Source: Vibrio agarivorans (GTDB taxonomy: Bacteria > Pseudomonadota > Gammaproteobacteria > Enterobacterales > Vibrionaceae). From it: a stretch of 64,000 nt of DNA. The stretch spans positions 2,080,241 to 2,144,240 of the forward strand of contig NZ_JAUFQF010000004.1 of assembly GCF_030409635.1 (NCBI RefSeq). The letters run 5' to 3'. Each line of letters begins with the position of its first letter. The first letter of the stretch is position 1. The notes below the pieces were generated by a model. The model did no database searches and was not told the DNA's origin. It worked only from the letters and a program-made list of their open reading frames with translations. This document shows positions 35,841 through 44,958 of this stretch, piece after piece. The translations under genes and the position numbers were made by a program.

Positions 35841-36812
35841 GTGAAACGTTGGTTAGTTGGAATCTTGTCTGCCGCTGTCTCTATGGGCGTTATGGCAAAT
35901 GAAAAGAGTTTTGAAGAGTATGTGGCAGAGCTCAAGCAAGAAGCCATTGCTCAAGGTATTGATACAGCGTTAGTGAATCGAGCACTTGCAGATGTAGAGC
36001 ATCGCCCGAGAGCGGTCGTTGCGGATCGAAATCAGCCAGAGCGGCGTTTGACGTTGGATGAATATATTCCTCGTGCTGTGCCACAGTGGAAGGTCGACCA
36101 AGCAAAAGCGCTATATAAAGAACACTATTCTGAGCTTAAACGTGTTGGTGACGAATATGGCGTTCAGCCGCGCTTTATTGTAGCTCTATGGGGCGTTGAA
36201 AGTAACTTCGGTAAGTTTACCGGAAACTACAAAGTCGTAGATGCGCTCGCGACGATGGCTTATGACGGTCGTCGTGAAGCGTTTTTCAAAAAAGAGCTGA
36301 TGGCGGCATTGCAAATTCTTGAGCAGGGACATATCGAGCTTGATGATATGAAGGGCTCATGGGCCGGGGCAATGGGTCAATGTCAGTTTATGCCAAGTTC
36401 ATTTTTGGCGTTTGCTGCAGATGGTAGTGGTGATGGCAAAAAGGATATTTGGAATAGTAAGCCTGATGTGTTTGCATCAACGGCAAATTATCTCAGTCAA
36501 TCAGGCTGGGATGATAGCTTTACCTGGGGACGACAGGTGCAAGTTCCAGGCTCTCTCGACGAATCGTTACAAGGGCGTGAGGCTGAAAAAGGCAAATACC
36601 TTCAAGAGTGGTCAAAGCTAGGTGTCACTCGTTATGACGGCACACCGTTGCCTAAGTTAGACGAAGATATTAAAGCATGGCTGATCATGCCTGATGATCA
36701 CAATGGGCGCGTTTATCTGGTTTATAACAATTACAACGTGTTGATGAAGTGGAATCGCTCTTATTACTTTGCATTGGCTGTGAGTCATTTGGCAGACAGA
36801 ATTATATTTTAA
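35841..36812 (+). CDS. MltB-like lytic murein transglycosylase
   Basis: Periplasmic enzyme that cleaves peptidoglycan glycan chains to anhydro-muropeptides. 323 residues with a signal peptide (MKRWLVGILSAAVSMGVMAN). The SLT_2 core shows the catalytic Glu in ALWGVESNFGKFTG (about residue 120), then LATMAYDGRREAFFKKEL and the GSWAGAMGQCQFMPSSF substrate groove. No lipobox Cys, so it is soluble rather than lipoprotein MltB. GTG 35841 has AAAGGAG eight bases upstream. Likely co-transcribed with ycgL. Confidence 0.9.
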   Translation: MKRWLVGILSAAVSMGVMANEKSFEEYVAELKQEAIAQGIDTALVNRALADVEHRPRAVVADRNQPERRLTLDEYIPRAVPQWKVDQAKALYKEHYSELKRVGDEYGVQPRFIVALWGVESNFGKFTGNYKVVDALATMAYDGRREAFFKKELMAALQILEQGHIELDDMKGSWAGAMGQCQFMPSSFLAFAADGSGDGKKDIWNSKPDVFASTANYLSQSGWDDSFTWGRQVQVPGSLDESLQGREAEKGKYLQEWSKLGVTRYDGTPLPKLDEDIKAWLIMPDDHNGRVYLVYNNYNVLMKWNRSYYFALAVSHLADRIIF

Positions 36813-36830
36813 TGGTTCCCCCCATTTTTG

Positions 36831-36857
36831 ACGGCCGCTCATTTGCGGCCGTTTTTC
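36831..36857 (+). terminator. Terminator after the lytic transglycosylase
   Basis: An 8-bp GC-rich stem ACGGCCGC/GCGGCCGT with a 6-base loop is followed by TTTTT. Confidence 0.9.
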
Positions 36858-37002
36858 CTTGGTGCGTTCAAATTCTCTCATAACGTGATCGCACTAACAG
36901 CTTATTCACGTTCTCAATGAAAAAGTCATGACACAGGATCGCGTTCGGTACATGCTTGGAGTTATCCAGAGCACGTCTGGTGGTTTATATTAATGGTGTG
37001 TT

Positions 37003-38739
37003 ATGACTTATCAAATCACGTTGCCTTGTCATAAGGTCGCGACAATTCAAAATACCGATATCGATGTCAAACTTGTTCATCAACAGCTACAGTTTAATTA
37101 TATCGGCCTACATAATGCGCCTATTCATGAACGATATCAGCTGTGCCAAGTGCCGTGTGACGCTGAAAGCTCCTCGGTTTTGCTGGGCGATGGCTTTCAG
37201 ATGTTGTCGCAATGCCGAGGTACGCTGACACAAGTCGAAGAGATTGGTCGTTGCCCGGACAATAACAGTAGTTATCGAATCTATGGACAAAACGACCCTA
37301 AGCGTTTCTATAACACGTTAGTGATTGAAGAGGCCGATTCATTTGTACTGTTTGGTTTTACTTCTTGCCATCGATTTGCAGGTTACTTTGAAATCGAAGA
37401 GACTGAGCAAGGGAGAGTGATCGCCGCTTATATCGATGGTGAGCACACGTACCCTCAAGACTGGACCAATAGCGAACTTGAATCTGTTGCTGTTCTTGAG
37501 GCAGACTCCCTCGCAAATTTGTATCAACAGTATGCCCAGCTTATTCAAGCCAATCACCCGCCACGCCCTCATGTGCGATCAGAAGCCCCTGTAGGTTGGT
37601 GCTCATGGTATGCCTATTATGCCGAGGTGACACAAGACAATGTGATACAAAACCTTGATGCCATGCGCGGTGATTTAGATCCGTTAGAGTGGGTATTACT
37701 CGATGATGGTTATCAGGCCTTTATGGGAGACTGGTTAGACCCATCGGACAAGTTCTCATCGGGTGTTAAAGGGCTGATTCAAGAAATCAAACGTAAAGGG
37801 AAGCGACCAGCGATTTGGCTTGCCCCCTTTATTGCGCAACCAGAGTCCAATGTATTTCGTCAGCACCCTGATTGGTTTGTAAAAACAGACCACGGTGACT
37901 TACTTAAGGCTGAGGACATTACTTATGGCGGCTGGCGCTGTACGCCTTGGTATATTTTGGATACGTCTAATCCAGAAGTGCAAGACCACCTTATTCGCGT
38001 TTTGCGAACAATGCGCGAAGAGTGGGGTGTTGAACTGTTTAAGTTAGATGCAAACTACTGGGGGACGCTCAAGGGCGTGCGTTATCAATCGGGTGTCACC
38101 GGCGTTCAGGCTTATCGTATGGGAATGCAGGCGATTGCCGATGGTGTTGGAGATGGCTGGATCCTTGGTTGTAATGCACCAATGTGGCCTTCATTGGGAA
38201 CCGTTGACGCGATGCGCGTGTCGGATGATGTCGAGCGTCACCCAGAGCGCTTTAGACAGATTGCCCTAGAAACCTTCTATCGAAGTTGGCAACATCGCCA
38301 GCTTTGGCAAATTGACCCAGACTGCATCACATTGGTGTCGTTGCCGAATCAAGGCACGGAACGTCAATACTATGATTTCCATCGTACCGTTATACTAGCG
38401 AGTGGCGGCTTGATGCTCTCGGGAGACCCACTTCCCGAGCTCACCCCGTTTGCGACTCATACCTGGCAAAAGCTGATGGTGCGACAAAAGCACAGTCAAG
38501 CAGCGGCCAGTTTCCGTTCTCTGTCGATGAATCATGCTTTTCTTTCTTTGTCTGAGAAAAATGATCTGCACTGTTTGTTTAACTACGATGATACTCCTTT
38601 CACTATGACACTGACCTCAAGCAGTCCTGTGCATTGGTATGATTACTGGACGGGAGAGCGCCTGACAGAAGAGAGGCTTCAGGTATTAGAAATTGCACTT
38701 GATGCTGGCCTATCAAGTCGTGCGATCGTGACGGCTTAA
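37003..38739 (+). CDS. GH36-like alpha-galactosidase family glycosidase
   Basis: 578-residue glycosidase without a signal peptide, so probably cytoplasmic. N-terminal beta-sandwich to about 195, then a (beta/alpha)8 barrel: GWCSWYAYYAEVTQDNVIQN, EWVLLDDGYQ, KRPAIWLAPF, the nucleophile Asp349 in LFKLDANYWGT, and an acid/base in RVSDDVE (Asp408/409). A C-terminal beta domain follows. Fits the clan D alpha-galactosidase family, but activity on raffinose-type or other sugars cannot be told. It stands alone, without a sugar transporter or regulator nearby. Confidence 0.8.
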   Translation: MTYQITLPCHKVATIQNTDIDVKLVHQQLQFNYIGLHNAPIHERYQLCQVPCDAESSSVLLGDGFQMLSQCRGTLTQVEEIGRCPDNNSSYRIYGQNDPKRFYNTLVIEEADSFVLFGFTSCHRFAGYFEIEETEQGRVIAAYIDGEHTYPQDWTNSELESVAVLEADSLANLYQQYAQLIQANHPPRPHVRSEAPVGWCSWYAYYAEVTQDNVIQNLDAMRGDLDPLEWVLLDDGYQAFMGDWLDPSDKFSSGVKGLIQEIKRKGKRPAIWLAPFIAQPESNVFRQHPDWFVKTDHGDLLKAEDITYGGWRCTPWYILDTSNPEVQDHLIRVLRTMREEWGVELFKLDANYWGTLKGVRYQSGVTGVQAYRMGMQAIADGVGDGWILGCNAPMWPSLGTVDAMRVSDDVERHPERFRQIALETFYRSWQHRQLWQIDPDCITLVSLPNQGTERQYYDFHRTVILASGGLMLSGDPLPELTPFATHTWQKLMVRQKHSQAAASFRSLSMNHAFLSLSEKNDLHCLFNYDDTPFTMTLTSSSPVHWYDYWTGERLTEERLQVLEIALDAGLSSRAIVTA

Positions 38740-38915
38740 CTCGCAAACACGATAAAGCTTCATTGGATACGCATAGAAAAATCAGGTAAAGTATCGGCCT
38801 TTGAAACAACCACTGAATCCGTTTGGTGGTTGAAATAGAATTTTATAATCTAGACTGGCAGGCGATAGGTAAAGCGTCGCACTGTTTGAGTCAACCTGAT
38901 GATATAGGAAGCAAG

Positions 38916-39821
38916 ATGATTCTAGTTGTTGGTCATAAGAACCCTGATAGTGATAGCATTTGTGGCGCATTGGTTGCTGCTGAACTTCTAAAAGCGCGTG
39001 GTCTTGAAGCGAAAGCAGTACGTCAAGGCGACATCAACCGTGAAACGCAACACATTCTTGAAACTGCTGGTATGGATCAACCAGAAATGTGCACTTCAGT
39101 AGCAGGCCAGAAAATTTGGCTGGTAGATTACACTGACGTAGCACAGGCTCCAGATGATATCGCTGAAGCAGAGATTCTAGGTATTGTTGACCACCACCGC
39201 CTAGGTGATGTGATGACAGTAAACCCGCTTGAAGCGTGGATCTGGCCAGTAGGTTGTACTTGTACAATCCTGTTCAACCTATTCAAGATGGAACAAGCTG
39301 AAATTACACGTCCTCTAGCAGTACTTATGATGTCAGCAATTCTATCTGATACAGTAGGTTTTGCTTCTCCAACGTGTACGCAGAAAGATAAAGATGCGGT
39401 GCAAGAGCTAGCAACAATTGCGGGTGTTGAAGACCTAGATACCTTTATCAAAGAGCTTCTTATCGCAAAAACTAACATCGAAGGCCTTTCTGCTGCAGAA
39501 CTTGTAGAGAAAGATCTTAAAGCGTACCCATTTAACGAGCGTGATGTTGTTGTAGGTCAGGTTGAGCTAGCAACACTTGAGCAAGTTGACGGTATGATTG
39601 AAGCACTTGAAGCTGACCTTGAGCGTCGTTGTAACGACGAAGGTCTGGCGTTTGCTGCTGTAATGCTAACAGATATCACAACAGCACAGACTCGCCTTCT
39701 TTACAAAGGTGAGTGGGCTGAGAAGCTAGTTAAGCATGAGAAAGACGGCGTGCTTATGATGGAAAATACACTAAGCCGTAAGAAACAGGGCTGGCCTTGG
39801 CTTCAAGCTGAGCTTGTTTAA
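38916..39821 (+). CDS. ppaC: Manganese-dependent inorganic pyrophosphatase (family II)
   Basis: 301-residue cytoplasmic enzyme that hydrolyses pyrophosphate. DHH family motifs: GHKNPDSDSICG (residues 6-17), the metal-binding DYTDVAQAP, IVDHHRLGD, ILSDTVGFASP, and the C-terminal SRKKQGWPWLQ that holds the substrate. ATG 38916 (MILVVGHKNPDS) with AGGAAG upstream is the family start; the longer frame adds 31 unrelated residues. Codon use looks highly expressed. Followed by a strong terminator. Confidence 0.94.
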   Translation: MILVVGHKNPDSDSICGALVAAELLKARGLEAKAVRQGDINRETQHILETAGMDQPEMCTSVAGQKIWLVDYTDVAQAPDDIAEAEILGIVDHHRLGDVMTVNPLEAWIWPVGCTCTILFNLFKMEQAEITRPLAVLMMSAILSDTVGFASPTCTQKDKDAVQELATIAGVEDLDTFIKELLIAKTNIEGLSAAELVEKDLKAYPFNERDVVVGQVELATLEQVDGMIEALEADLERRCNDEGLAFAAVMLTDITTAQTRLLYKGEWAEKLVKHEKDGVLMMENTLSRKKQGWPWLQAELV

Positions 39822-39844
39822 GTTTCTTTCGAGTTTAAATTGAT

Positions 39845-39876
39845 AAAACCCAGCCCTTGCGCTGGGTTTTCTTTTA
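39845..39876. terminator. Terminator between ppaC and the nitroreductase gene
   Basis: A 10-bp stem AAAACCCAGC/GCTGGGTTTT with a 6-base loop, then a T-rich run; serves both convergent genes. Confidence 0.85.
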
Positions 39877-39918
39877 TTTGTCTAGCATTGACTCTATTTT
39901 GATAAAGCGATGGGTTAA

Positions 39919-40575
39919 CTAAAGAGTCACAAAAATCTCGTCTAGAGGTAGACGGGCTTTCGGCAGACCATGGTTATAGTCTTCATCTATTTTGTGATAG
40001 CCCATGGCAAGCGCCACTTCACACACATAGCCATCTAACTCATCTTTGAACTCTTCTGCAATGAGTTTTGAGTCGACACCTTCCATTGGCGTAGATTCTA
40101 TCTCCAAGCGGGCTAAAACATGCAGTGTATTACCCAGCGCTAAATAGAGTTGGGCCTTTGTCCAGTGACCATTGAAGCCATCCTCGTCGGTATTGAGTTC
40201 GGCAAAAGTGAATCCGCCGTTAAGCATGTTGTCGTACATTTCTGCTGGTAAGTGACCGGATTCGACCTCTACATCTACACAGCGAGCATACTGCTCTTTG
40301 GTGAACTTAGGGTTATAGGCAAGCAGTAGAACATGCGATGCTTCGATAGCGTGATGCTGGTTAAATTGATACTTGATCGCAAAGGTTTGATGGAAACGCT
40401 GTTTGGCCTCATCACTTTCAAGCAAGATAAATTTCCAAGGCTGAGAATTGATTGATGAGGCAGACAGTCTCATTGCCTGTTTTAGAATATCGATTCTCTC
40501 TTGAGGAATTTTCTTGGTGGGATCATATTGTTTTACCGTATAACGACTCTCTAAGTCTTTGACAATGGTATGCAT
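39919..40575 (-). CDS. Oxygen-insensitive NAD(P)H nitroreductase (NfsB-like)
   Basis: 218-residue FMN enzyme that reduces nitro groups or flavins with NAD(P)H. Family stretches: ESRYTVKQYDPTKKIP, LRLSASSINSQPWKFILLES (FMN-binding Ser/Asn), GHWTKAQLYLALGNTLHVLARLEIESTPMEG and LDGYVCEVALAMGY. Could equally be FRase I-like flavin reductase. AAGGACAAGAAGC precedes the ATG. Monocistronic, 85 bases downstream of the racemase gene. Confidence 0.88.
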   Translation of the reverse strand: MHTIVKDLESRYTVKQYDPTKKIPQERIDILKQAMRLSASSINSQPWKFILLESDEAKQRFHQTFAIKYQFNQHHAIEASHVLLLAYNPKFTKEQYARCVDVEVESGHLPAEMYDNMLNGGFTFAELNTDEDGFNGHWTKAQLYLALGNTLHVLARLEIESTPMEGVDSKLIAEEFKDELDGYVCEVALAMGYHKIDEDYNHGLPKARLPLDEIFVTL

Positions 40576-40659
40576 AGCTTCTTGTCCTTTTTAATCTATT
40601 CATAGATAAACAGCGCTTTCACAATCAGCTTAGTTCAATTCTAGAGAGTCAGTTTAATT

Positions 40660-41355
40660 CTATTCAGATAGGGCAAAATCGACAGCGGCTTGGGCATGTA
40701 TCAAGGTGGTGTCATAGAGCTTAACGAGTGTGTCATCTTGCTGAACCAACAACCCAATTTCTGTACAGCCTAAAATAACGGCTTCAGCTCCGCGTTTATA
40801 CAAACTATGAATAATTTCAAGATAAGCCTCTTTCGATTGCGATTTGATCACCCCTTGGCAGAGCTCTTGATAAATGATGTTATGGACTAAGGTTTGATCG
40901 TCACTGTGAGGAACGATGACTTCAATGTTGTACTTATCTTGGATTCGATTCTTGTAGAACCCTTCATCCATTGTGAACCGAGTTCCTAGTAGAGCGACTT
41001 TACGAATGCCATCATTAACCAGTGTTGCTGCTGTCGCATCAGCAATATGGATAAGTGGAATGGAAAGCTGCTGTTCAATCTCGGGCGCAACTTTGTGCAT
41101 GGTATTAGTACAAATGAGAAGGCAATCGGCACCACCAGACTCTACCGCTTTGGCGTGAGTAGAAAGAATCTCGGCACACTGTGCCCAATCTCCAGCGTGC
41201 TGCAGTTGCTCAATGGGCTGAAAGTCGACACTAAATAAGCAGATCTTAGCTGAATGAAGACCACCTAATTGTTGCTTTATCCCTTCATTGATTTCTTGGT
41301 AGTAATGCGCGGTTGATTCCCAACTCATGCCACCTAACAAACCGATTGTTTTCAT
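40660..41355 (-). CDS. Aspartate/glutamate racemase family protein
   Basis: 231-residue enzyme of the PLP-independent racemase family (YgeA-like). The opening GLLGGMSWESTAHYYQEINEG, the first catalytic Cys in LLICTNTMHKVA and the second in AVILGCTEIGLLV are present, so the two-cysteine active site is complete. The preferred amino acid (Asp, Glu or broad) cannot be decided. Divergent from the FetB-like gene, 83 bases apart. Confidence 0.88.
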   Translation of the reverse strand: MKTIGLLGGMSWESTAHYYQEINEGIKQQLGGLHSAKICLFSVDFQPIEQLQHAGDWAQCAEILSTHAKAVESGGADCLLICTNTMHKVAPEIEQQLSIPLIHIADATAATLVNDGIRKVALLGTRFTMDEGFYKNRIQDKYNIEVIVPHSDDQTLVHNIIYQELCQGVIKSQSKEAYLEIIHSLYKRGAEAVILGCTEIGLLVQQDDTLVKLYDTTLIHAQAAVDFALSE

Positions 41356-41438
41356 GATGATACTTCCTCGCCGTTTTTCAAACTATAGCAAGCTTCTGGT
41401 ATTATTTGGAACACGCCTTCATCGACGACAGATAAAAT

Positions 41439-42230
41439 ATGCAAGACGCGCTCGATATCTCTTTTGTTCACCTGATACTCTTTTCTTTATTGCTTGTCAT
41501 CCCGTTAGGCATCAATGCCTTTTTTCGACTGTCACTGGCGAAAGATATGCTGCTCGGTGTCGGCCGTATGGCGATTCAACTAATGTTGATAGGTCTCTAT
41601 CTCGAGTACTTATTTGCGCTGGAGAGTCTATTGGTGAATATTGTTTGGCTAGTCGTAATGATGCTAATTGGAGCGAGCTCTGTAGTGAGTAAAGCGCGTC
41701 TGCCGAAAGCTCTGCTGCTTCTCCCGGTATTCTCTGGATTGTTTATTGGCTTGTGTCCGGTGTTGCTTCTTCTCTGTGTGGGCGTTGTGCAACCCGACCC
41801 TTACTACAGTGCGCAATATGTGATTCCTCTAGCCGGAATGTTATTGGGGAACAGTCTTAGCGGTAATATCGTCGCGCTGCAGAACTTCTTTGGTTCATTT
41901 GATGCGAGAAAAGAGGAGTATGCGGGTAAGATCTCTCTGGGGGCAAGCCCAACTTATGCCTCACGACCCTTTGTCGAAATAGCACTGCAAAAGTCACTCG
42001 CCCCCATTCTTGCGACAATGGCAACGATGGGGTTGGTATCACTGCCTGGAATGATGACAGGGCAAATCTTGTCTGGGACATCTCCCCTCATCGCGATTAA
42101 ATATCAGCTGCTTATCATGATGGCGATTTTTGTCATGATGAACCTTTCGATTACTAGCTGTCTGCTGTTGACCCAGCGCAGAGTTTTATCACCTGAAGGA
42201 CGTTTGCTCTGTCAAATATCGCAAAAGTAG
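41439..42230 (+). CDS. FetB-like (UPF0014) ABC permease without an adjacent ATPase gene
   Basis: 263 residues with about seven hydrophobic segments and the family landmarks AIQLMLIGLYLEYLF, IPLAGMLLGNSLSGNIVAL, GASPTYASRPFVEIALQKSLAPILATMATMGLVSLPGMMTGQILSG. FetA-FetB export iron or raise resistance to oxidative stress in E. coli. Here the ATPase FetA, usually just upstream, is absent: the racemase gene on the other strand takes its place. It may use an ATPase encoded elsewhere. Ribosome site weak at ATG 41439. Confidence 0.8.
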   Translation: MQDALDISFVHLILFSLLLVIPLGINAFFRLSLAKDMLLGVGRMAIQLMLIGLYLEYLFALESLLVNIVWLVVMMLIGASSVVSKARLPKALLLLPVFSGLFIGLCPVLLLLCVGVVQPDPYYSAQYVIPLAGMLLGNSLSGNIVALQNFFGSFDARKEEYAGKISLGASPTYASRPFVEIALQKSLAPILATMATMGLVSLPGMMTGQILSGTSPLIAIKYQLLIMMAIFVMMNLSITSCLLLTQRRVLSPEGRLLCQISQK

Positions 42231-42274
42231 CTAGTTTTATGAGAGCACATTTCAATAACTAAGGAGAGTGAAAA

Positions 42275-42655
42275 GTGTTTTCTCATGTGATGATTGGGGT
42301 TAATGATATTGCGCACTCAAAGGCATTTTATGATGCTGTGCTAGGAAAGCTCGGCCACAAACCCGGGGTTATCGACCCCAAAGGACGTTGTTTTTATGTG
42401 ACAGAGTCTGGTGTGTTTTCTTTGACTAAGCCCATAGATGGTAGTGATGCAACTCACGGGAATGGCAGCACTATCGGCTTTAGGGCATCGAAGCCTGAAC
42501 AGGTGGATGAGTTTCATCAAGCAGGTATAGACGCCGGGGGCAAGCCGATTGAAGATCCACCAGGAGTTAGGGAAGGGGCAGGTACTAAATTGTATATTGG
42601 GTATCTTCGTGACCCAGATGGCAATAAGATTTGTGCTGTGAACTTTATGAAGTAA
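42275..42655 (+). CDS. VOC (glyoxalase/bleomycin-resistance fold) protein
   Basis: 126 residues with the VOC betaalphabeta repeat pattern: MFSHVMIGVNDIAHSKAFYDAVLG, then GNGSTIGFRASKPEQVDEFHQAGIDAGGKPIEDPP and the C-terminal LYIGYLRDPDGNKICAV. The metal His (SHVMIG) and Glu-like positions are partly present; function could be an isomerase, dioxygenase or resistance protein. GTG 42275 has AAGGAGAG upstream. Followed by a terminator. Confidence 0.8.
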   Translation: MFSHVMIGVNDIAHSKAFYDAVLGKLGHKPGVIDPKGRCFYVTESGVFSLTKPIDGSDATHGNGSTIGFRASKPEQVDEFHQAGIDAGGKPIEDPPGVREGAGTKLYIGYLRDPDGNKICAVNFMK

Positions 42656-42673
42656 CCATTTGTTCCAAAAAAA

Positions 42674-42697
42674 ACAGGCCGTACTCAGGCCTGTTTT
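42674..42697. terminator. Bidirectional terminator between the VOC and dienelactone hydrolase genes
   Basis: A 7-bp stem ACAGGCC/GGCCTGT with a 7-base loop, an A-run before and T-run after. Confidence 0.85.
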
Positions 42698-42719
42698 TGA
42701 AGAATTCCAGATTGTTCAT

Positions 42720-43454
42720 TTACCCTTGAGTTTGATCGGTTAGGAACTGGGTAAACGCCATCCATGATTTTTTATCGGCTTGCTCGTGATATCGAGGGCT
42801 GCCAAAAACAGTAAACGCATGGGGAGCACCGCTGTAAGTGACCATTTCATGATCCACTTTCGCTCCCTCAAGATTGTCTGCTAACTCTGCAAATTGCGAC
42901 ATCGGAATAGCGGTGTCAGCTGTACCATGCATCACAAGGATCGGTGCTGAGACGTCAGCATAGGTTTGACCTTCTGGGGTGCCGAGGCCTCCGTGGAAGG
43001 TGGCGAAACCTTGCGCCTTCATACCTGCACGAGCGGCTTCCAATACTGCCGCTCCGCCGAAACAGTAACCCATGACAACGGTGTTGTCAGCATCTCCCCC
43101 AAGTGCAATTGCTTGGTCAAGACTGCCCTGCATTAGGCTTCTTAATTTGTCGCGATCTTTATACAGCTCGCCTGTATGTTGTTTTTTGTCTTTGACTTCA
43201 GTCGGTCTAACGCCTTTACCAAATAGGTCTGCGGCGAACACGTTGTAGCCCAACTCGTTGAGCATTTTCACACGCTCAATTTCATAGTCAGTGAGCCCGT
43301 CCCAGTCGTGGACGAGTAGAACCAATGGCGCATCGTCACTCACAGGAGACCAATATCCTTCATAGTCGACGCCTTGTATTGAGTATGTTGTAGTCTCGCC
43401 AGCTAATGCACCGCATGAGATAAGTGCGAGTCCAATCAGGGTTTTACGTAACAT
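42720..43454 (-). CDS. Dienelactone hydrolase family protein, exported
   Basis: 244-residue alpha/beta hydrolase with a signal peptide (MLRKTLIGLALISCGALAG). The catalytic triad is readable: Cys in VVMGYCFGGAAVL, Asp in MHGTADTAIPM and His in SGAPHAFTVFG, the Cys-Asp-His arrangement of dienelactone hydrolases. A periplasmic or secreted site is expected. The substrate is unknown; no aromatic degradation genes are nearby. Confidence 0.88.
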   Translation of the reverse strand: MLRKTLIGLALISCGALAGETTTYSIQGVDYEGYWSPVSDDAPLVLLVHDWDGLTDYEIERVKMLNELGYNVFAADLFGKGVRPTEVKDKKQHTGELYKDRDKLRSLMQGSLDQAIALGGDADNTVVMGYCFGGAAVLEAARAGMKAQGFATFHGGLGTPEGQTYADVSAPILVMHGTADTAIPMSQFAELADNLEGAKVDHEMVTYSGAPHAFTVFGSPRYHEQADKKSWMAFTQFLTDQTQG

Positions 43455-43612
43455 CTGTTCTTCCTTGTTTTATGGTGATGATTATTATTCTCTCTGTAGT
43501 ACGTATTTAATATTAATTCAGGTCAATAGTGGCGAAAGATGTGATGCCTAGACTATTTCATGCAAGTTTCATCGCTTATGATGAGGTAACTGATATTTTA
43601 AGGGCTAGGAAA

Positions 43613-44164
43613 ATGACAGATATAAAAACACTCAGTTCAGAAGTGGTTTATCAAAACAAGTGGATGAGTGTCAGGGAAGATAAAATACTACGTTCCAGTG
43701 GTGCAGAGGGGATTTATGGCGTTGTCGATAAACCCGATTGTGCGGTGATCATTGCTGTAGATGAAGGGCAAATTCATTTAGTGGAGCAGTTTCGTTATAC
43801 CGTTGGCAAGCGCTGCTGGGAGTTACCTCAAGGGGCATGGGAGAGCAAACCCGACGCTAATCATATTGATTTAGCAAAGGGAGAGTTAAGAGAAGAGACG
43901 GGGCTTGAAGCCGATGAAATGCATTACCTTGGCGCACAATCTATCGCGTATGGCTTTTTGAATCAGACCTGTCATATCTATCTCGCGACCAAGTTGAACT
44001 TTATCGGATGCAAATTAGACAGTGAAGAAGAAGACCTTGTTAGCTGTGCGTTTCCAATCCATACATTTGAACAAATGCTTATCGATGGCACGATACAAGA
44101 TAATGTAACGTGCGGAGCCTATGGGCTAGCCAAGTTGAAAATGCCACGTCTATTGCAGGGATAG
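43613..44164 (+). CDS. Nudix hydrolase
   Basis: 183 residues from ATG 43613 (MTDIKTLSSEVVYQNKWMSV), which has AGGGCTAGGA upstream; the frame opens earlier at 43529 without a ribosome site. The Nudix box is LPQGAWESKPDANHIDLAKG followed by ELREETGLEADEM: the ELxEETGL core is intact but the usual Arg of RE is Gly, a pattern seen in a branch of ADP-ribose/nucleotide-sugar hydrolases. Followed by a perfect terminator. Confidence 0.85.
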   Translation: MTDIKTLSSEVVYQNKWMSVREDKILRSSGAEGIYGVVDKPDCAVIIAVDEGQIHLVEQFRYTVGKRCWELPQGAWESKPDANHIDLAKGELREETGLEADEMHYLGAQSIAYGFLNQTCHIYLATKLNFIGCKLDSEEEDLVSCAFPIHTFEQMLIDGTIQDNVTCGAYGLAKLKMPRLLQG

Positions 44165-44214
44165 TGGCCAGAAGGGTCGCTAGAAACGCCCCAAAAATGA
44201 GTGACGACAAAACA

Positions 44215-44244
44215 GAAAATGCCGACATTGTTGTCGGCATTTTC
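44215..44244. terminator. Bidirectional terminator between the Nudix and VC2662-like genes
   Basis: A 13-bp perfect stem GAAAATGCCGACA/TGTCGGCATTTTC with a 4-base loop. Confidence 0.9.
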
Positions 44245-44263
44245 TTACGTCATAAATACGTAC

Positions 44264-44824
44264 TTACTTCGCGAAGTTAACAATAGGGAAGCAAGGAAAG
44301 AAGCCGTTCGCAGCACAGTTGATAAGACCGATTTGAACACCTTCAATGTTTGTCGTGTTGTTGAACAGACCAAACTGGACAGTTGATGTTTCAGACAAGT
44401 TCACTGTACCGAAGTCAACAAGAGTGTTGCCCGTAGAGTAGTTCACAAAACTTGCGTTCAGGCCTTTCACGTCGTGCGTCATGTTTACTGTACCGAAGTT
44501 AACACCTGTTGCTTCACCCGTGTTCCAGTTAAATAGACCAAGAGAAACACCTTTCATGCTTTCGTTTACTTTATTGGCACCAAAGAATAGGCCGAAGTTA
44601 ACACCAGTCGTGGTGTTTGTTTCTGACATACCTAAAACAGCGAAATCGACACCTTTCAGTTGGTCTACTTGACCGTGAAGTACGGCTAGGCGAACACCGC
44701 CAACAGCGTTTTCGTCTGGTGCGTTAAAGTTATCTAGAGAAGAGAACATCACAGGGGTTGATGCTAGAGCTGCCGATGAAGCAAGGGCCGCTGACACTGC
44801 TAATGTTGATACTAGTTTTTTCAT
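44264..44824 (-). CDS. Exported repeat protein (VC2662-like family)
   Basis: 186 residues with a signal peptide (MKKLVSTLAVSAALASSAALAS). The rest is about eight repeats of 16-20 residues with a G-V-[ND]-F-G core: GVDFAVLGM, GVNFGLFFGAN, GVSLGLFNWN, GVNFGTVNMTH, GLNASFVNYS, LVDFGTVNLS, TVQFGLFNN and GVQIGLINCA. This is a beta-helix- or beta-solenoid-like pattern and fits small vibrio exported proteins of unknown function. Two C-terminal Cys may form a disulfide. Monocistronic. Confidence 0.7.
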   Translation of the reverse strand: MKKLVSTLAVSAALASSAALASTPVMFSSLDNFNAPDENAVGGVRLAVLHGQVDQLKGVDFAVLGMSETNTTTGVNFGLFFGANKVNESMKGVSLGLFNWNTGEATGVNFGTVNMTHDVKGLNASFVNYSTGNTLVDFGTVNLSETSTVQFGLFNNTTNIEGVQIGLINCAANGFFPCFPIVNFAK

Positions 44825-44876
44825 TTTTTGTTACTCCGTGTATCTTTTTATACGACTTGTAATAAGTCTATAACAA

Positions 44877-44904
44877 CAAAGCGCACTATAAAGTGCGCTT
44901 TGTG
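44877..44904. terminator. Terminator after the lipoprotein-yci operon
   Basis: A 12-bp perfect stem ACAAAGCGCACT/AGTGCGCTTTGT with loop ATAA. On the minus strand it follows the lipoprotein gene and precedes the VC2662-like gene. Confidence 0.75.
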
Positions 44905-44958
44905 TTTATGCAAGCTGACGATAGTTTTCAGAGTATTGATTTGACGAAAGTTTAACCG

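Noticed and set aside
41327..41692. Plus-strand frame overlapping FetB as a possible FetA fragment
   Set aside because: No Walker A or signature motif; it is an out-of-frame shadow of the permease gene.
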